A DNA stretch of 64,000 nt from Choristoneura fumiferana. Taxonomy: Eukaryota > Arthropoda > Insecta > Lepidoptera > Tortricidae. The translations under genes and the position numbers were made by a program. The notes under the pieces are model-generated. The model made no database searches, was not told where the DNA came from, and saw only the letters and a list, made by a program, of their open reading frames with translations. The first letter of the stretch is position 1, and the number at the start of each line of letters is the position of its first letter. Below, piece after piece: positions 1-10,206 of the stretch. Location: the NCBI RefSeq assembly GCF_025370935.1, contig NC_133477.1, forward strand, positions 20,268,716 to 20,332,715, in the 5' to 3' direction.

Positions 1-90
1 CTTTTTCCTGTCCACTGCTGAACAAAGGCCTCCCCTTAGAACGCCGCATTGAACGACAACTCGCCACTTTGCATCCACCGGTTTCCCGCA
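1..90 (-). mobile_element. RTE-type LINE 3' tail fragment
   Basis: TCCACTGCTGAACAAAGGCC followed by a sequence ending in TTGCATCCACCGG is the reverse complement of the conserved C-terminal and 3' region of lepidopteran RTE-like retrotransposons. It meets the fragment at 105-350 head to head. Confidence 0.6.
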
Positions 91-104
91 CACGCAGATA
101 AACG

Positions 105-350
105 CAATGAGCTATGATGAGGCTATGCTTGGACTTTCTTTGCGCATAGAATCCGGAATACGGAAATTCGTCAAAGAACTAAAGTCACCCACATAGCTGG
201 AAAAATATGCAAGTTGAGGTGGTAATGGGCGGGCCACATCGCTCGAAGAACAGATAACCCTTGGGGGAGAAAAGTCCTCGAGTGGCGACCACGAACCGGA
301 AGACGAAGCGTTGGCAGGCCTCTCACCAGGTGGACTGACGACTGATGACA
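105..350 (+). mobile_element. RTE-type LINE reverse-transcriptase C-terminus, decayed
   Basis: The plus strand encodes relics of RAMLGLSLR, a degraded WAGHIAR region and GRRSVGRPLTRWTDD-like coding, in several frames. These match the better copy at 36445-36835. Frameshifts and stops show it is dead. Confidence 0.65.
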
Positions 351-370
351 TATATATAACTTACTAATCC

Positions 371-594
371 ATACTAATATTTATAATGCGAAAGTATGTT
401 TGTATGTTGTGTGTTTGTCCTCTTTCACGCCGTTACGGAGCGACGGATCGACGTGATATTTGAGTAAGAGACAGTTTATGGGCCCGAGAGTGACATAGGC
501 TACTTTTTATCCCGGAAAAATGCACAGTTTCCGGAGGGAACAGCGCGCGATAATACCAAATACCACGCGGGCGGAGCCGCGGGCAAAAGCTAGT
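371..594 (+). mobile_element. Helitron-like non-autonomous element
   Basis: It begins near ACTAATATTTATAATGCGAAAG, passes a TATCCCGGAAAA segment, and ends GGAGCCGCGGGCAAAAGCTAGT. The GC hairpin a few bases before CTAGT fits a Helitron 3' end, and this sequence is the widespread Lep1-type class in Lepidoptera. Seven more partial copies occur in the window. Class assignment is from memory of the family, not a search. Confidence 0.6.
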
Positions 595-984
595 ATTATT
601 ATAAATGCGAAACTAACTCTTTATTTATTTGTTACCTATTTTTTATTTATTCATAAACTGATACAACTAATATTCCACTAATATTAAGACTTTTTATATT
701 ACTGATACAGATAAGCGTTTAAGAGACAAGTGTGAGTATTCACGCTCAAACCGCTAAATCCCAGAAAATTGCATAGTTCTCGCGGGATAGCGAGGTGATT
801 TATGAAACTAAAAATTACTAAGCCACTCTACTCACGACTATGTCAGAAATAGTCCGACCAGTTTTGATCTATTCAGGAGATCATTATCAAGGGCGTTCAC
901 GGCGATAGTGCGCCGCGCAATGCCCTTTTTTTACAGGCAGTTAATAACAAATGTAGCAGACAACAGTCACATGATAATTAGGGA
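595..984 (+). repeat. Second decayed Helitron-like relic and unassigned sequence
   Basis: TATAAATGCGAAACT at about 600 restarts the Helitron-like 5' end. CGCTCAAACCGCTAAATC and AAAATTGCATAGTTCTCGCGGGATAG at 735-785 are its interior. The rest, to 984, has no recognisable content. Confidence 0.4.
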
Positions 985-1025
985 CAACAGTGGACGCCCT
1001 ACGGCCGACATGGTGGTGATGGGCT
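985..1025 (+). mobile_element. RTE/SINE 3' tail fragment
   Basis: CAACAGTGGACGCCCTACGG followed by CCGACATGGTGGTGATGGG is the terminal motif and (ATG)n-type tail of the RTE family. Confidence 0.5.
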
Positions 1026-1574
1026 CTAAAGCTTAATCCGTCCGTCTCAGAAAGTGTGATTAATATTCATTAACTATCCTTTTGCAAGGGATTTAAGAGG
1101 ATATGACGATGTTTAGCATCGGCGGCAAAAGCTATTGTGTTAAAGCTTATAAACTTTTGGGTAACTTACGGATCTTGCGATCTTGTGCTCTATTCATAAC
1201 GGTTCTCCTATTGTAGCCCGAAAAATTAAAATCCTATTTTCTTCACTACCACTACTTTCATTAGACCTAAAATCAAAAAGCCGAATTTTTTCGTAACTTT
1301 TCATGCCCTAATTTTAGCATTACGAATTTACGTTGTACCTTATTTAACTGGGAATATTGGATCCTTTCGACTGTCATAATTTTATAAGTCATAATGTAAT
1401 GTTTGTCATAATTAATGTTAGTCATATTTTTTCTTCCTGCTGAAACCATACATTTTTCATACATTTTGATATGGTCATCCTGTAGAACTATATGTAGAGG
1501 TTAGGTTAGGTTTGTTTTATAACAATTCTGAAAAATAAATGGTTTCCCACTGGTGGTTGGAAATGGTTTATGAC
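1026..1574. other. Unassigned sequence before the gap
   Basis: AT-rich sequence with only chance ORFs. It contains a GTTAGGTTAGG dimer at about 1500, common in lepidopteran genomes and not telomeric here. No exon with both splice sites was found. Confidence 0.5.
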
Positions 1575-1674
1575 NNNNNNNNNNNNNNNNNNNNNNNNNN
1601 NNNNNNNNNNNNNNNNNNNNNNNNNNNNNNNNNNNNNNNNNNNNNNNNNNNNNNNNNNNNNNNNNNNNNNNNNN
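1575..1674. other. Assembly gap, 100 N
   Basis: Exactly 100 N characters, the conventional placeholder for a gap of unknown size. It lies about 200 bp downstream (in gene direction) of the last visible exon, so the next exon could be hidden in it. Confidence 0.99.
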
Positions 1675-1869
1675 GTGTGACAGAAAGAAGTGCTGAAAAC
1701 GATGGGTGATTTGAATGCGTTAGGGTTTACACAATAACGCTTCTGGTTTCTCTATTAGTTAATGTAGTTTATATTTTTGTTTGGTTAAAAAAATACAGAT
1801 TAAGAACATCTACGTAAATTTGCCTACAATATAACTAGGATAACATAAAGCAGCAAGCATTTCACTCAC

Positions 1870-1974
1870 CGAGGTCGTGCAGCCGTTGCTGAGCGTCCTT
1901 CTGGGACAAAGCTGCCAGGAGACCAGCGTCGCCGACTCTCTGGCGCGCCACCGCGATGCCCACGGGAATCGAAC
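1870..1974 (-). CDS. Internal exon (3'-most in window) of unidentified minus-strand gene
   Basis: On the minus strand this 105-bp segment follows a TTTATCCCCAG acceptor and ends before a GTGAGT donor. In the frame that uses two bases to complete a codon it reads SIPVGIAVARQRVG, then DAGLLAALSQKDAQQRLHDL, and leaves one base (G). The two entering bases (GT) join the single G left by the exon at 3726-3528 to make Gly, so the phase agrees. It is far more GC-rich than its surroundings. The predicted peptide is helix-prone at its C-terminal half and has no signal peptide or membrane segment. I recognise no domain. No further exon is visible at lower coordinates, so the gene continues past the window or across the 100-N gap just downstream. 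Splice sites and phase are seen directly; the link to the other exons is inferred from them. Confidence 0.82.
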
Positions 1975-3527
1975 CTGGGGATAAACATGTTACAAAACAG
2001 CACCACACCAATATCAAACGACTAGTGTAAAAAAAGACAACGCTCTACAAAGTCGAAATTAGCAGTCTCTTTCCAAAGACCGATGTGCAATCTTTACGGC
2101 CGGGTACTGTACTCCTTTGTTGTTTTATTCTTCACGCTAAAACGGCTGACCGAATTTGGATGAAATTTGGTATGTAGATAAATGAACGAACAGTGTTTAT
2201 ACAAGAATTTTGATGAAATAGTTTTGTTTACACTTTCCATAAATTGGATTGGCATAACGTATAGTTATATAGCTACTAACGAAATTAAGTAATTTCTTCA
2301 TCATTCACCTTTTCTAACAAGAATATTATAGCGAACGCTTTTAAATAAACAGTTTGATGTTATCACAAGTTTATCATTTTATTGCCTAAACGGCAAAACA
2401 TATCAACGAATCAAACGCGCGAAACACATATACAAACACGGGAGGTGCGTAAGAGACGAGACGTCTGAGGGAGTGTGCACCTCCGAACACATCGCCATCT
2501 CGCATACTGTCATTCGCCCGGTACCAGGGTATTAGAAACGATAGCGAGTCGAATTAGAATATTCTAATTCTAATGTTGAAGCGCAAGAAAGGCGCTGGTA
2601 GGAAGCTGGTAGGCGAAATTTGAATACACGTTGGAATATCGTACTATGCGATTGTTTTGTAATTTCGTAAATAACTACTGCAACTGGTTTGGTTGTTTGA
2701 ATGATATTCTGCGACTAAATCAAGAACGATTTTGGCTCATTTACCTAATGTGCTTGTTAATACCTACCTACTATCTTACATTAGTGAATATTGATGACAT
2801 CAATAGTTTCTTGTTTCCGATTCAATAAAATTGTCAATATAAATCGGAATCTACGTGATGAGAAAGTTTCCAAAAAGTTGGGAAAGTTCTCGGAAATTTC
2901 TGGAATTTTTCATAAGAAACATAAGTAGTTTAAATTTAAGAAACGGAAAGTTTCAATCCCCATACAAAAATTGTGAGAAGTTTAATAAATTTTCCTATAA
3001 GTATCAAAAATTCCGCTATTTTGGAAAGTTTCTTTTGGCACATCAGTAGTCACACTACTATAAATCCATCGTCCTTTATTTAGTATCGTGGCAATTTGAA
3101 CGCTACCTCTACCAACAATCACGTAAGCCCAGTAACTTTTCATTTTGCGTGCAGTATAAAGGTATTTATTTACTCAAGAAACTCAAGATACTAATAAATA
3201 CACATTAAAATACACGTTAAAATCCCCCTACAAATCAGAAACAACACAATTCTGTAAGTATGTATGTCGTTTATTTATCTCGAGTCTAACTCTCACTCAA
3301 CGCTGTGGAGGATTGGTCGCAGTCATAATCGAACTTAGCTTAGTCACCGGACTGCTGTTACTAGGAAAACATAAACAAACCATTCCGATTCGTTGTCTGT
3401 CATCCGGGCCTTGCCTGTTGCTCCATAGACATCGATTCCCACATAATGTCTCAACGCACACGTAGCTGCTGCCTCATCTGCTCAACCTTTCGACTGCTGC
3501 TACCAGGAAAACATAAAATTCACGTAC
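1975..3527 (-). other. Intron of the minus-strand gene
   Basis: Holds a Helitron-like relic (about 2120-2190, ACGGCTGACCGAATTTGGAT). It also holds a 210-bp stretch (2838-3050) rich in repeated GGAAAGTTTC motifs that ends CACATCAGTAG. The small plus-strand ORFs here are AT-rich and unsupported. Confidence 0.55.
2838..3050. repeat. GGAAAGTTTC-rich interspersed repeat
   Basis: Variants of GAAAGTTTC occur repeatedly over about 200 bp, giving a chance ORF with many Lys and Phe. The ending TTTTGGCACATCAGTAG is echoed at about 63790 (TTGGCTTGGCACATCAGTA), which suggests a shared repeat family. Confidence 0.4.
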
Positions 3528-3726
3528 CGTTATTAAGCGAGGCGGGTATAGCGTGTGCAGGCTCTGGCTTGGTGCCGGGAGAAGCTTGTTCCAACTTCAC
3601 GGCAACCAGTTCTGACATATGGACGTGTTGTGGCTCCCTCTTCACTTGGACTTGGACGTTTTGGCCGGCCACCCCGAGCCATGTCACTGGGTTAGTGCGG
3701 CTGCAACCGCTGTCCGAGTGGACCAT
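3528..3726 (-). CDS. Internal exon with two SUMO-consensus sites, unidentified minus-strand gene
   Basis: This 199-bp exon follows a strong polypyrimidine acceptor (TTTCTTTTCCAG) and ends at a GTACGT donor. It is open for 66 codons, starting exactly at ATG (MVHSDSGCSRTNPVTW), and leaves one base (phase 1). The preceding exon ends in phase 0 and the next one accepts two bases, so both junctions fit. VQVKREP and VAVKLEQ both match the sumoylation consensus (hydrophobic-K-x-E), and TKPEP nearly does. Such motifs are common in transcriptional regulators, but this is composition, not a domain match. Because the exon opens with ATG it could also carry an alternative start, although the acceptor and phase argue for an internal exon. 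The opposite strand has an overlapping 98-codon ORF that I take to be a shadow. Confidence 0.86.
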
Positions 3727-3897
3727 CTGGAAAAGAAACTAAGTGAGGGAAATGACTAAGAAAACCTAATCCGCCGTTCATGATAAATTGATAAATGATG
3801 TTTTCTCAAAAATTTCCGTAAAAGTTGACATTATTCTTTACATATCAGAAGGTGAAGTGCATAGTTTATGGTCAGCGAAAAATTAAAAAGTTAAAAA

Positions 3898-3946
3898 GAT
3901 TGCAGGCGCGCTAGCTCGACAATAATGAATTAGCGCGCCTGCAATC
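3898..3946. repeat. Perfect 16-bp hairpin
   Basis: GATTGCAGGCGCGCTA (3898-3913) is exactly reverse-complemented at 3931-3946, with a 17-base loop. It lies in the intron 5' of the exon at 3726. It could be the remnant of a short MITE or a structured intronic element. Confidence 0.7.
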
Positions 3947-4225
3947 AGTCACATTTTTTTTTAAGTTAAAAAGGCCATGGAAATGTTGGCACAAGTCGTA
4001 TACAGCCAAGTCTAATGGCCGGTATCAGATATTTTGTTGGAACTCCGGACTTTTTCTATTGGGTCTGAAATAGCTTGTGGTGTTTTCGGTGGAAAAATAC
4101 ACCTGATTTAATGAAAAAAGGCAGGAAAGCATAAGTAAAATATTGGAATAAAATTAAATTTTATAATATATTTTGAGAAAAAGATTATTCTATTCCAGAA
4201 TTATTCACCATTTTTGAGAAAAGCT

Positions 4226-4357
4226 TTATAGTAGTCTCGGCTGGAATAGCAATTGCTGGCTTCGTATTAGTTAAACGGACTCGCAAGCTCGTCCGTTTAA
4301 TACTCATACTCAGCCAGCAATTGCCTACTTCCAGGCCACGACAATAATCTACTATTT
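4226..4357. repeat. Palindromic MITE-like element next to an exon
   Basis: Arms beginning TATAGTAGTCTCGGCTGGAA and ending in the complementary ...AATCTACTAT enclose an inner palindrome around TTAAACGGACTCGCAAGCTC. The element ends about 70 bp from the donor of the exon at 4606-4429. Confidence 0.6.
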
Positions 4358-4428
4358 CTAGTTTATTCTGAAGAATATCTTGTTGAGTACAGCGAAGTCA
4401 GGACATCACAACAAAGCTGGAGACTCAC

Positions 4429-4606
4429 TTTTTTGGGCGAATTGGTAAGGCAAGTGTTGCAGGAGCGCTTGGCTTGCTCCGTCTTGATCGTCAGCGGTTG
4501 CATGACGCCGATGCCGTCTATGAGCTGACGTTGCTCACCAGGGCAGCAGAGGTTGTCAGAAAGGCACGGCTTGCTGAGTTTGGTGTCGTCCATTTTATTC
4601 GGGTCC
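4429..4606 (-). CDS. Internal exon with Cys cluster and IKTE site, unidentified minus-strand gene
   Basis: This 178-bp exon follows TTGTTTATTTCAG and ends before GTGAGT. One base completes the Lys codon begun in the exon at 5823-5660, then 59 codons run to a phase-0 end at KK. The peptide holds CLSDNLCC, then LIDGIGVMQPLTIKTEQ, then CNTC. That gives a C-x5-C-C cluster and a later CxxC 27 residues on, which could bind metal but matches no zinc finger I can name. IKTE is a third sumoylation consensus site of the gene. A longer ORF extends past both splice sites (positions 4363-4647), but those extensions are AT-rich and non-coding in character. Neighbouring introns are 1053 bp upstream and 702 bp downstream. 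Confidence 0.86.
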
Positions 4607-5155
4607 CTGAAATAAACAAGTGAATTCATATCCCACATTCCTTCCAACTTGTCTCTCTCTTCTCCATCGGTTTATCCGTAATCCGTAACTTAATGCTTGA
4701 GAGTGAGATGTAGAATGTTTTGGCAACGTTTTAGATTTGATCATATCAATCGTAATCCACCCCATGCATTAGATATCAAACTTGACATGAATTACTGGAA
4801 ATTGCATCGAGCCAAATAAAAATAAGTGAAGAATTTTCCCTGCTAATTCCTGAAGCGAGGGTTCCCACAACACGCAAGCGTAAAATACAAACCGAGGATT
4901 CCCTGTCCTACGTTGTTTTTATGGCGTTAAATAAATGTATTTTCTTTCTTTCTTTGAAAAAAGAACCCGATAAAGTCGAATAATTGACGTTTTTACTAAT
5001 AGTACATTACTGCAGAGGCCATGAAGTAAGGGATTGATGGACGAGTTCGGGGTAGACGGCCGAGTCGTAGACAAGGCCGGATAAAACGAGTCCAGCAATC
5101 CCTGTTCTGGCCGAGGCTTGTATAGTGCTTTTCTCAAACAATGTGAGGAAATACT

Positions 5156-5200
5156 TCATCCATCCATCCATCCATCCATCCATCCATGCATCCATCCATC
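5156..5200. repeat. (CATC)n microsatellite
   Basis: About ten CATC units with one CATG interruption. Translation of this run gives the meaningless Ser/Ile/His and Met/Asp/Trp repeats seen in overlapping ORFs. Confidence 0.95.
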
Positions 5201-5290
5201 CTGTTTCTACAGCTGCGAGAACGACACAAACAACTTCAAAAACTTTATCTGTGTGTTTCCTTCATTGTTACTTTAATCCTGTATACTCGT

Positions 5291-5307
5291 ATCCCCGACG
5301 CAAAAAG

Positions 5308-5343
<36 letters not shown>

Positions 5344-5495
5344 ACCGTAGCTCTTAAACGGTTTTTTATTTGCAATCAAGTTTTCTAGCGATGGTTCTTA
5401 GACATGTTTCATCAACATCGGTTCACCCGTTTTTTAGATATTGAACTTTAAAGTGACAAAGTCGGTGTTTTCCTACTTTTTCTTGGTTAGGTTAT
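5291..5495 (+). repeat. Family A interspersed repeat (copy 1) with (GT)n
   Basis: Family A is about 240 bp. It begins AACCCCCGACGCAAAAAGAG, contains GCACCGTAGCTCTTAAACGG and GAGATATTGAACTTTAAAGTG, and ends GTCGGGGGTTTTCCAACTTT. The ends AACCCCCGAC and GTCGGGGGTT are inverted, which suggests a DNA element. Here a (GT)16-like tract at about 5311-5342 has expanded inside. Confidence 0.75.
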
Positions 5496-5659
5496 ATTTA
5501 CTAATACTGAATCCAGAAGACATTGAATTGATGGGTTAATATAAATATAAAAACTTGCCTCCATACAAAAATTTATCACTGCTCTTTCTTGACCCCGTTT
5601 TCATTACGTACGATACGCAGGCATTAGGTTAGGTTAGGACATCATAAACAACTACTAAC

Positions 5660-5823
5660 TTGTCTGCCAGCAAGAGTCGTTGCGAGCAGTTTAGCAGTTC
5701 GAGCTGCAACGGCGAGTTCGGCGGCGGCGTGGGCACGCCGAAAGTGGACAACGAAGTCGAGAAGAGGCTCTCGGTCGTCACTGCGGACAAAGTTCGGGTT
5801 AGCTGCTGCGCGGTTATGTTCTC
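5660..5823 (-). CDS. Internal exon with Pro-rich TPPPNSP motif, unidentified minus-strand gene
   Basis: This 164-bp GC-rich exon is too broken up by stops outside it to appear as a long ORF. It lies between an AAATTACCAG acceptor and a GTTAGT donor. It starts in phase 0 and is open for 54 codons plus two bases (AA), which the G of the next exon completes to Lys. The peptide begins ENITAQQLTRTLSAVTTESL, passes through GVPTPPPNSPLQ (a proline-directed kinase-type site) and ends in a leucine-rich stretch. The plus strand of the same block is also open for about 50 codons with a possible acceptor (TCTGCCAG). I prefer the minus strand because of phase agreement on both sides and a better peptide composition. 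No known domain is recognised. Confidence 0.78.
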
Positions 5824-6079
5824 CTGGTAATTTGGATTGAGAAATTATCGAAAAAAAGTAATGATATATTTTAATTATTGTGCACTTTGACTTTTTCGAA
5901 TATGATTCTAGTCGTAACTATGATGACAAGAAATAATTATAATAAATACTTTACTGATTTGTAATATAACGTTTGTTCATAATAATAACTATGTAAGAAG
6001 ATTCGGATTAACAAACATCTAATGGTATTAAAATCCCGAATTTAATTTCAAACTTTGAGGATTTTTTGAGAAGTTAATA

Positions 6080-6240
6080 TCACTAGATGGCGTCTGTCTG
6101 TTTGACGTTACAGTCTGGCTTGGGATTGGCTCATTTAGTTATTCAACCAATCACGAACGTGACGCAAATATCAAAGTTGTTATGTACCTCACGATGTCAC
6201 GATACTAGCGCCAATTAGTCTGTCATAAAACCCTCATTGA
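6080..6240. repeat. Decayed MITE related to the 8601-9034 element
   Basis: It starts ATCACTAGATGGCGTCTG and ends TACTAGCGCCAATTAGTCTG then CCCTCATTG. Both ends match subterminal parts of the better-preserved element at 8601-9034. Confidence 0.5.
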
Positions 6241-6348
6241 TTAATTGATGATAGAGACCTTTATTTATATTTGCAAATATTCATTTAGAGTTCCGTACAA
6301 AATCGTAAAAAGGAAAATGGACGGTAAAATTTTGGTGTCTCTGTTTTT

Positions 6349-6597
6349 AACCCCCGACGCAAAATGAGGGGTGTTATAAGTTTGATCGCTATTTACTTAA
6401 GTGTGTCTGTGTCTGTCTGTGGCACCGTAGCTCTTAAACGGGTAGACCGATTTGAATGCGGTTTGTTTTTATTTGAAATCAGGGTTTCTAGCGATGGTTC
6501 TTAGACATGTTTCATCAGAATCGGTTCAGCCGTTTTTGACATATTGAACTTTGATGTGACAAAGTCGGGGATTTTCCAACTTTTTGTTGGTAAGGTT
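6349..6597 (+). repeat. Family A repeat, copy 2 (near full length)
   Basis: Begins AACCCCCGACGCAAAATGAG and ends TCGGGGATTTTCCAACTTT. All internal landmarks are present, including TGTGTCTGTCTGTGGCACCG. Confidence 0.85.
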
Positions 6598-6720
6598 ACC
6601 TATTATAAGAATAATGTATGGTATGGCATGCCTGTTGAGGCTGTTGACTCATGCGAGACAAGGTATGAAATCTCGTAGTCACCTTGAGTCAAAATTTTCA
6701 AAGGAGAGTTCATTTAAATA

Positions 6721-8050
6721 TTGTTAAGTTACGTAAATTACGTAACGCTGTTCACAGCAAAAAGGCTCAAGTGTAGTAATGCCAACCTTTGTCGTTGGAA
6801 GAAACGTTTTACTTTTAGCGGCAAAAAAAGTGTTTGCGACTTATCTGTCGGACTTTTGATGACTTTTGGATACAGTATCAAACCACTGAGTGATAAATAT
6901 TCATGATTATTACCAACTTAAAAAAATGTTTCAGTGTCTAGCGCGATCGGGTTTAATACATAAGGCTTGGAGCAAATACATTATGCGAACTTGAGGGCCC
7001 GATAGAGACATGACCCTTATTATGTATTTACTTATGGAAATGCCCTTCTTTTCATCTTTATAGCAACGCACTGAGTTAAGAATTTATTGAAATTGGGCAG
7101 CGTATATTATAGGCAGTGCGCGGAGTGAACATTTTAGAAGATATCTCGGAGAGCGAAAGCTAGAGGTTGGTATGTCTTCATCAGATGCAGATGCAACATC
7201 TCGCTGGAGTAGACGAGACAAACGATTTCCATACATGTCATTAATGCCGCCAACCCATTGGGAGTTGGGAATCGAAATGTACTGGCAGAAGGGCTCTTAG
7301 TGCTTTATGTTTCCTTATTTGAACTACGGAGGGTTGCAGCGTCAGCTTTTGTCGCAGCCTAATCGACGACATCGCACGACTTTGTAGACTTTTCACGTTG
7401 GGTGTAGCGTTTAGAGATACGCTGCCGGCATGCCCATATAAGTACCTACTCGAACGTTCAAATTCCTGCAAAATTATGACAGTAGCGCTGATCGAAAGTC
7501 ACAAAATCGCATATAATGCATTACCGGCGCTAAGTCGTTAATTGGAGTTGGCAACACTAGGTTCAACCAATCAGGTGGCCCGGCGTAGTCCGTCAGCTAC
7601 CTTCACGGCTGTCGCCCGCGGCCGATACGGATCACGCATGCGCCAACACGCGTTCCGAAGTGTCAGAAAGATTTATGCTATTCAGATTCGGTGTAATTGG
7701 AGAACGGATTGCTTTTGTTGTTGTAAAATTGATAAATAACGCTTTAGACGCAACTTGAGGTTACGTATTCTTCTGGTGGGTTGTCTGTCGGTTAAGTCCA
7801 TAGAACAGAACTAGTTTAAAGGAATAGAAATGTCATCCAGTGCATTTCCTTCGAGAACTGATGTAAGATGCCGATGCCACTTTTTCGTATTATTTTGTAA
7901 GATTTGTTCAATTCGAAAACTTAGGCATTTGAATGAATTTCTGAATTTTCTAATTTCGGCTTAACCTACGAGTATCCAAACATCCATATCATATCCATGA
8001 CATTATTGACAATAGATTTGATTGATTAGTTAGATAGATTACTTAGATCT
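6721..8050. other. Unassigned intronic sequence
   Basis: No repeat shared with the rest of the window is evident. A GC-rich patch at about 7530-7660 (TTGGCAACACTAGG then GTCGCCCGCGGCCGATACG) shares the TGGCAACACT motif with about 15126. ORFs here lack splice or domain support. Confidence 0.4.
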
Positions 8051-8054
8051 ACAC

Positions 8055-8375
8055 GCTCGATTTTAATGAAAATTTGCACTTTAAAGTTGAATATTTCGCA
8101 AAAAATGAATCGAAAAATCGTCTTTGCAAACCCCTAATGGTTTTAAAAGACCTATCCAACGATACCCCACACTATAGGGTTGGATGAGAAAAAAAAATCA
8201 CCCCCACTTTACGTTGACTTTTTTTTAGTTTTTTATTGTACCATTTTGTCGGCATAGTTTACATATATATCCGTGCTTTCTAGCATTGATAGTCCCTGAG
8301 CAAAGCCGCGGACGGACAGAAAGACAGACAGACATGGCGAAACTATAAGGGTTCCGTTTTTGCCATTTTGGCAAA
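8055..8375 (-). repeat. Family G repeat, copy 1
   Basis: Family G contains TTTTAATCAAAATTTGCAC, CCCACACTATAGGGTTGGAT, a GACAGACAGACATGGCGAAA stretch and CTATAAGGGTTCCGTTTTTG. Full copies end in AACCGGCCAAG next to GGGTTCCGTA. This copy includes the left two thirds. Confidence 0.7.
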
Positions 8376-8600
8376 ATGAGGTGGCAAATGTGGCAATACT
8401 GGTAGTGTCTGGTAGTAAGCACTACGTGTGACATCACCAAGTAGCGTTTGTAGTCTTTGGGTGACGTAGATCAAGTATCAAAATACTCTGGGGCACATGT
8501 GCGCCGGCGCCGACCGCTGAGTGACACACGCTGCAATTAGCCCCCGCCGCGAGGCCCCCGCGAATAGATGTCGCGGCACAGACAAGGAGGTAGACCATGC

Positions 8601-9034
8601 AATGAGGGCTATCGTTTTTTGTCTCACTAGATGGCGCACTGTTGCGTGAGGTTTTTAAGTATGGATTTCAAAGTCTGTTATTACGGGCGTGAAAACAAAG
8701 TTTAGATTAAAATCATATTTAATACACCTTAAACCGTACTATAAAAATATCGAGCATGCCACAGTGTTGCATAGTCCCCGTTTTGTTCAGAAAAAAAAAC
8801 AGGACAAAGATTTCCGGAAGACAAAACCGTCTCAAAACACAGACATTCATTGCCCCGGAACGCATAATTGCCATAATTAATTTCAGTCAATGCAAAATAT
8901 TCACAAAATTATTCTATTTTTATTTCTATTATTTACCCGCGTAGCTCACCCAAAAACTATGAGATTTGACATTTCGGAGACCTCACGCTACACTAGCGCC
9001 TCTAGTGGGGAATTCATACGCGATAGCCCTCATT
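8601..9034. mobile_element. MITE with AATGAGGGCTATCG inverted repeats
   Basis: Terminal AATGAGGGCTATCG (8601-8614) is exactly inverted at 9021-9034. Subterminal CACTAGATGGCGC and GGCGCTAGTG elements also match. The interior is about 430 bp of AT-rich sequence with no credible ORF, so this is a non-autonomous DNA transposon. Confidence 0.85.
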
Positions 9035-9169
9035 TCGATATTTTTTTATATACCTAATGCACAACTAGGTAGATATGTATTTTTTTTTCTAACAAAAATT
9101 ATCTATGTGGACTTATTTAAGTAATAAATTTGAAATATAGTGTGTGAATGGAAGCAAAAAGAACAAATC

Positions 9170-9295
9170 ATCATCATTTCAGCCGTAGGACGTCCACTGT
9201 TGGACTATAGTTGGACATAGGCCTCCCCCATAGGGGGGAGGGGTTGCCAAATTTGCCAATACTCGCCACGATTGGCAGGCGGGTGGCGAGCGCAG
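9170..9295 (-). mobile_element. RTE-type LINE 3' end
   Basis: ATCATCATTTCAGCCGTAGG then ACGTCCACTGTTGG and ACATAGGCCTCCCCC, with the (ATC)n tail at the left, is the minus-strand terminal region of RTE elements. It continues to GGCAGGCGGGTGGCGAG. Confidence 0.75.
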
Positions 9296-9689
9296 TATTA
9301 TAAGATGTAACACATCATTCTAATGCCGGCGCCTCGCGGCTTATGATAAAAATTAAAAAAAAAAACTAATTTAAAATTAAAGAGTGCACGTTTTATTTCA
9401 GCGTTTTTCCCAGTGGTTCTTCCCCAGCGCAAAAGTGTGCGCGCGGGTGGCGGGCTATAAGATTTTTTTCTTAATAATTTTCGCAACAAAATGGACATAT
9501 CCATACAATATTTTGGAGACACATCTGGAGACCCATTTCCATCTCGAAATCATGGACTGAGTCTACCTCCCAAATTTTGTTGAAATCGGAGAGATAAACT
9601 CAGGCTACATACAACAGACAGTAAATAGTATGTAATGCCCAGCAGCGACACATATAGCGTACATGTTAGAACCTGTTTACGCGGCAAAA

Positions 9690-9785
9690 CAATGAAATAG
9701 TAAACCGAATAATTCGGCCGAATATCCGGTTCGGTAAAGGTTAAACCGAATAGTATTCGGTATTCGGTAAAACCCACATAAAACC
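9690..9785. repeat. ATTCGG-rich low-complexity tract
   Basis: Repeated CCGAAT/ATTCGG hexamers in both orientations, giving overlapping small palindromes (ATTCGGCCGAAT). A second tract with the same unit occurs at 44755-44865. Confidence 0.75.
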
Positions 9786-9962
9786 ACTATTCGGCGCATC
9801 TTTACATAATTTATCGCAAATTGGAATTTCTGTATTAATTTAGAACATTGGCATGGTTAGGTAATTCAATTAGATTATTCAATTACAATTATGCATAATG
9901 TTTGTCGAGCATAGCCTTTCAAGTTTCAGATAGTTAAGTATTTGCTAGTTTAGTTCAACAAC

Positions 9963-10206
9963 GTAACCTAACCAAAAGTTGGAAAACCCCCGACATTGTC
10001 ACTTCAAAGTTCAATATCTTAAAAACGGCTGAACCGATTTTGATAAATCATGTCTAAGAACCATCGCTAGAAACCCTGCTTTCAAATAAAAAATCCGCAT
10101 TCATATCAGTTCACCCGTTTAAGAGCTACGGTGCCACAGACAGACATACAGACACACATAGCGGTCAAACTTATAAATAACACCCCTCTTTTTGCGTCGG
10201 GGGTTA
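9963..10206 (-). repeat. Family A repeat, copy 3 (near full length)
   Basis: Reverse-complement copy running from CCTAACCAAAAGTTGGAAAA to TTTTTGCGTCGGGGGTT. It ends about 210 bp from the exon at 10419-10501. Confidence 0.85.

Larger units (their letters stand above)
4607..5659 (-). other. Intron of the minus-strand gene
   Basis: Contains a LINE-type tail (about 4915-4962, TAAATAAATGTATTTTC then TTTC repeats), a CATC microsatellite, and a family A repeat that includes a GT microsatellite. Short ORFs across the microsatellites are artefacts. Confidence 0.6.

Noticed and set aside
1500..1515. Telomeric repeat (TTAGG)n
   Set aside because: GTTAGGTTAGG is only two units here and at about 5630. 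An interstitial chance or dispersed word.
3446..3742. Plus-strand 98-codon ORF
   Set aside because: Shadow of the minus-strand exon 3726-3528, whose splice sites and phase are better.
5007..5388. ORFs with Met-Asp-Gly-Trp or Ser-Ile-His repeats
   Set aside because: They are translations of the CATC and GT microsatellites on either strand.
5671..5826. Plus-strand exon in the 5.7-kb GC block (ASKSRCEQFSSSCNGEFGGG)
   Set aside because: It has a fair acceptor but no good donor before the stop, and no phase partner. The minus reading fits both neighbours.
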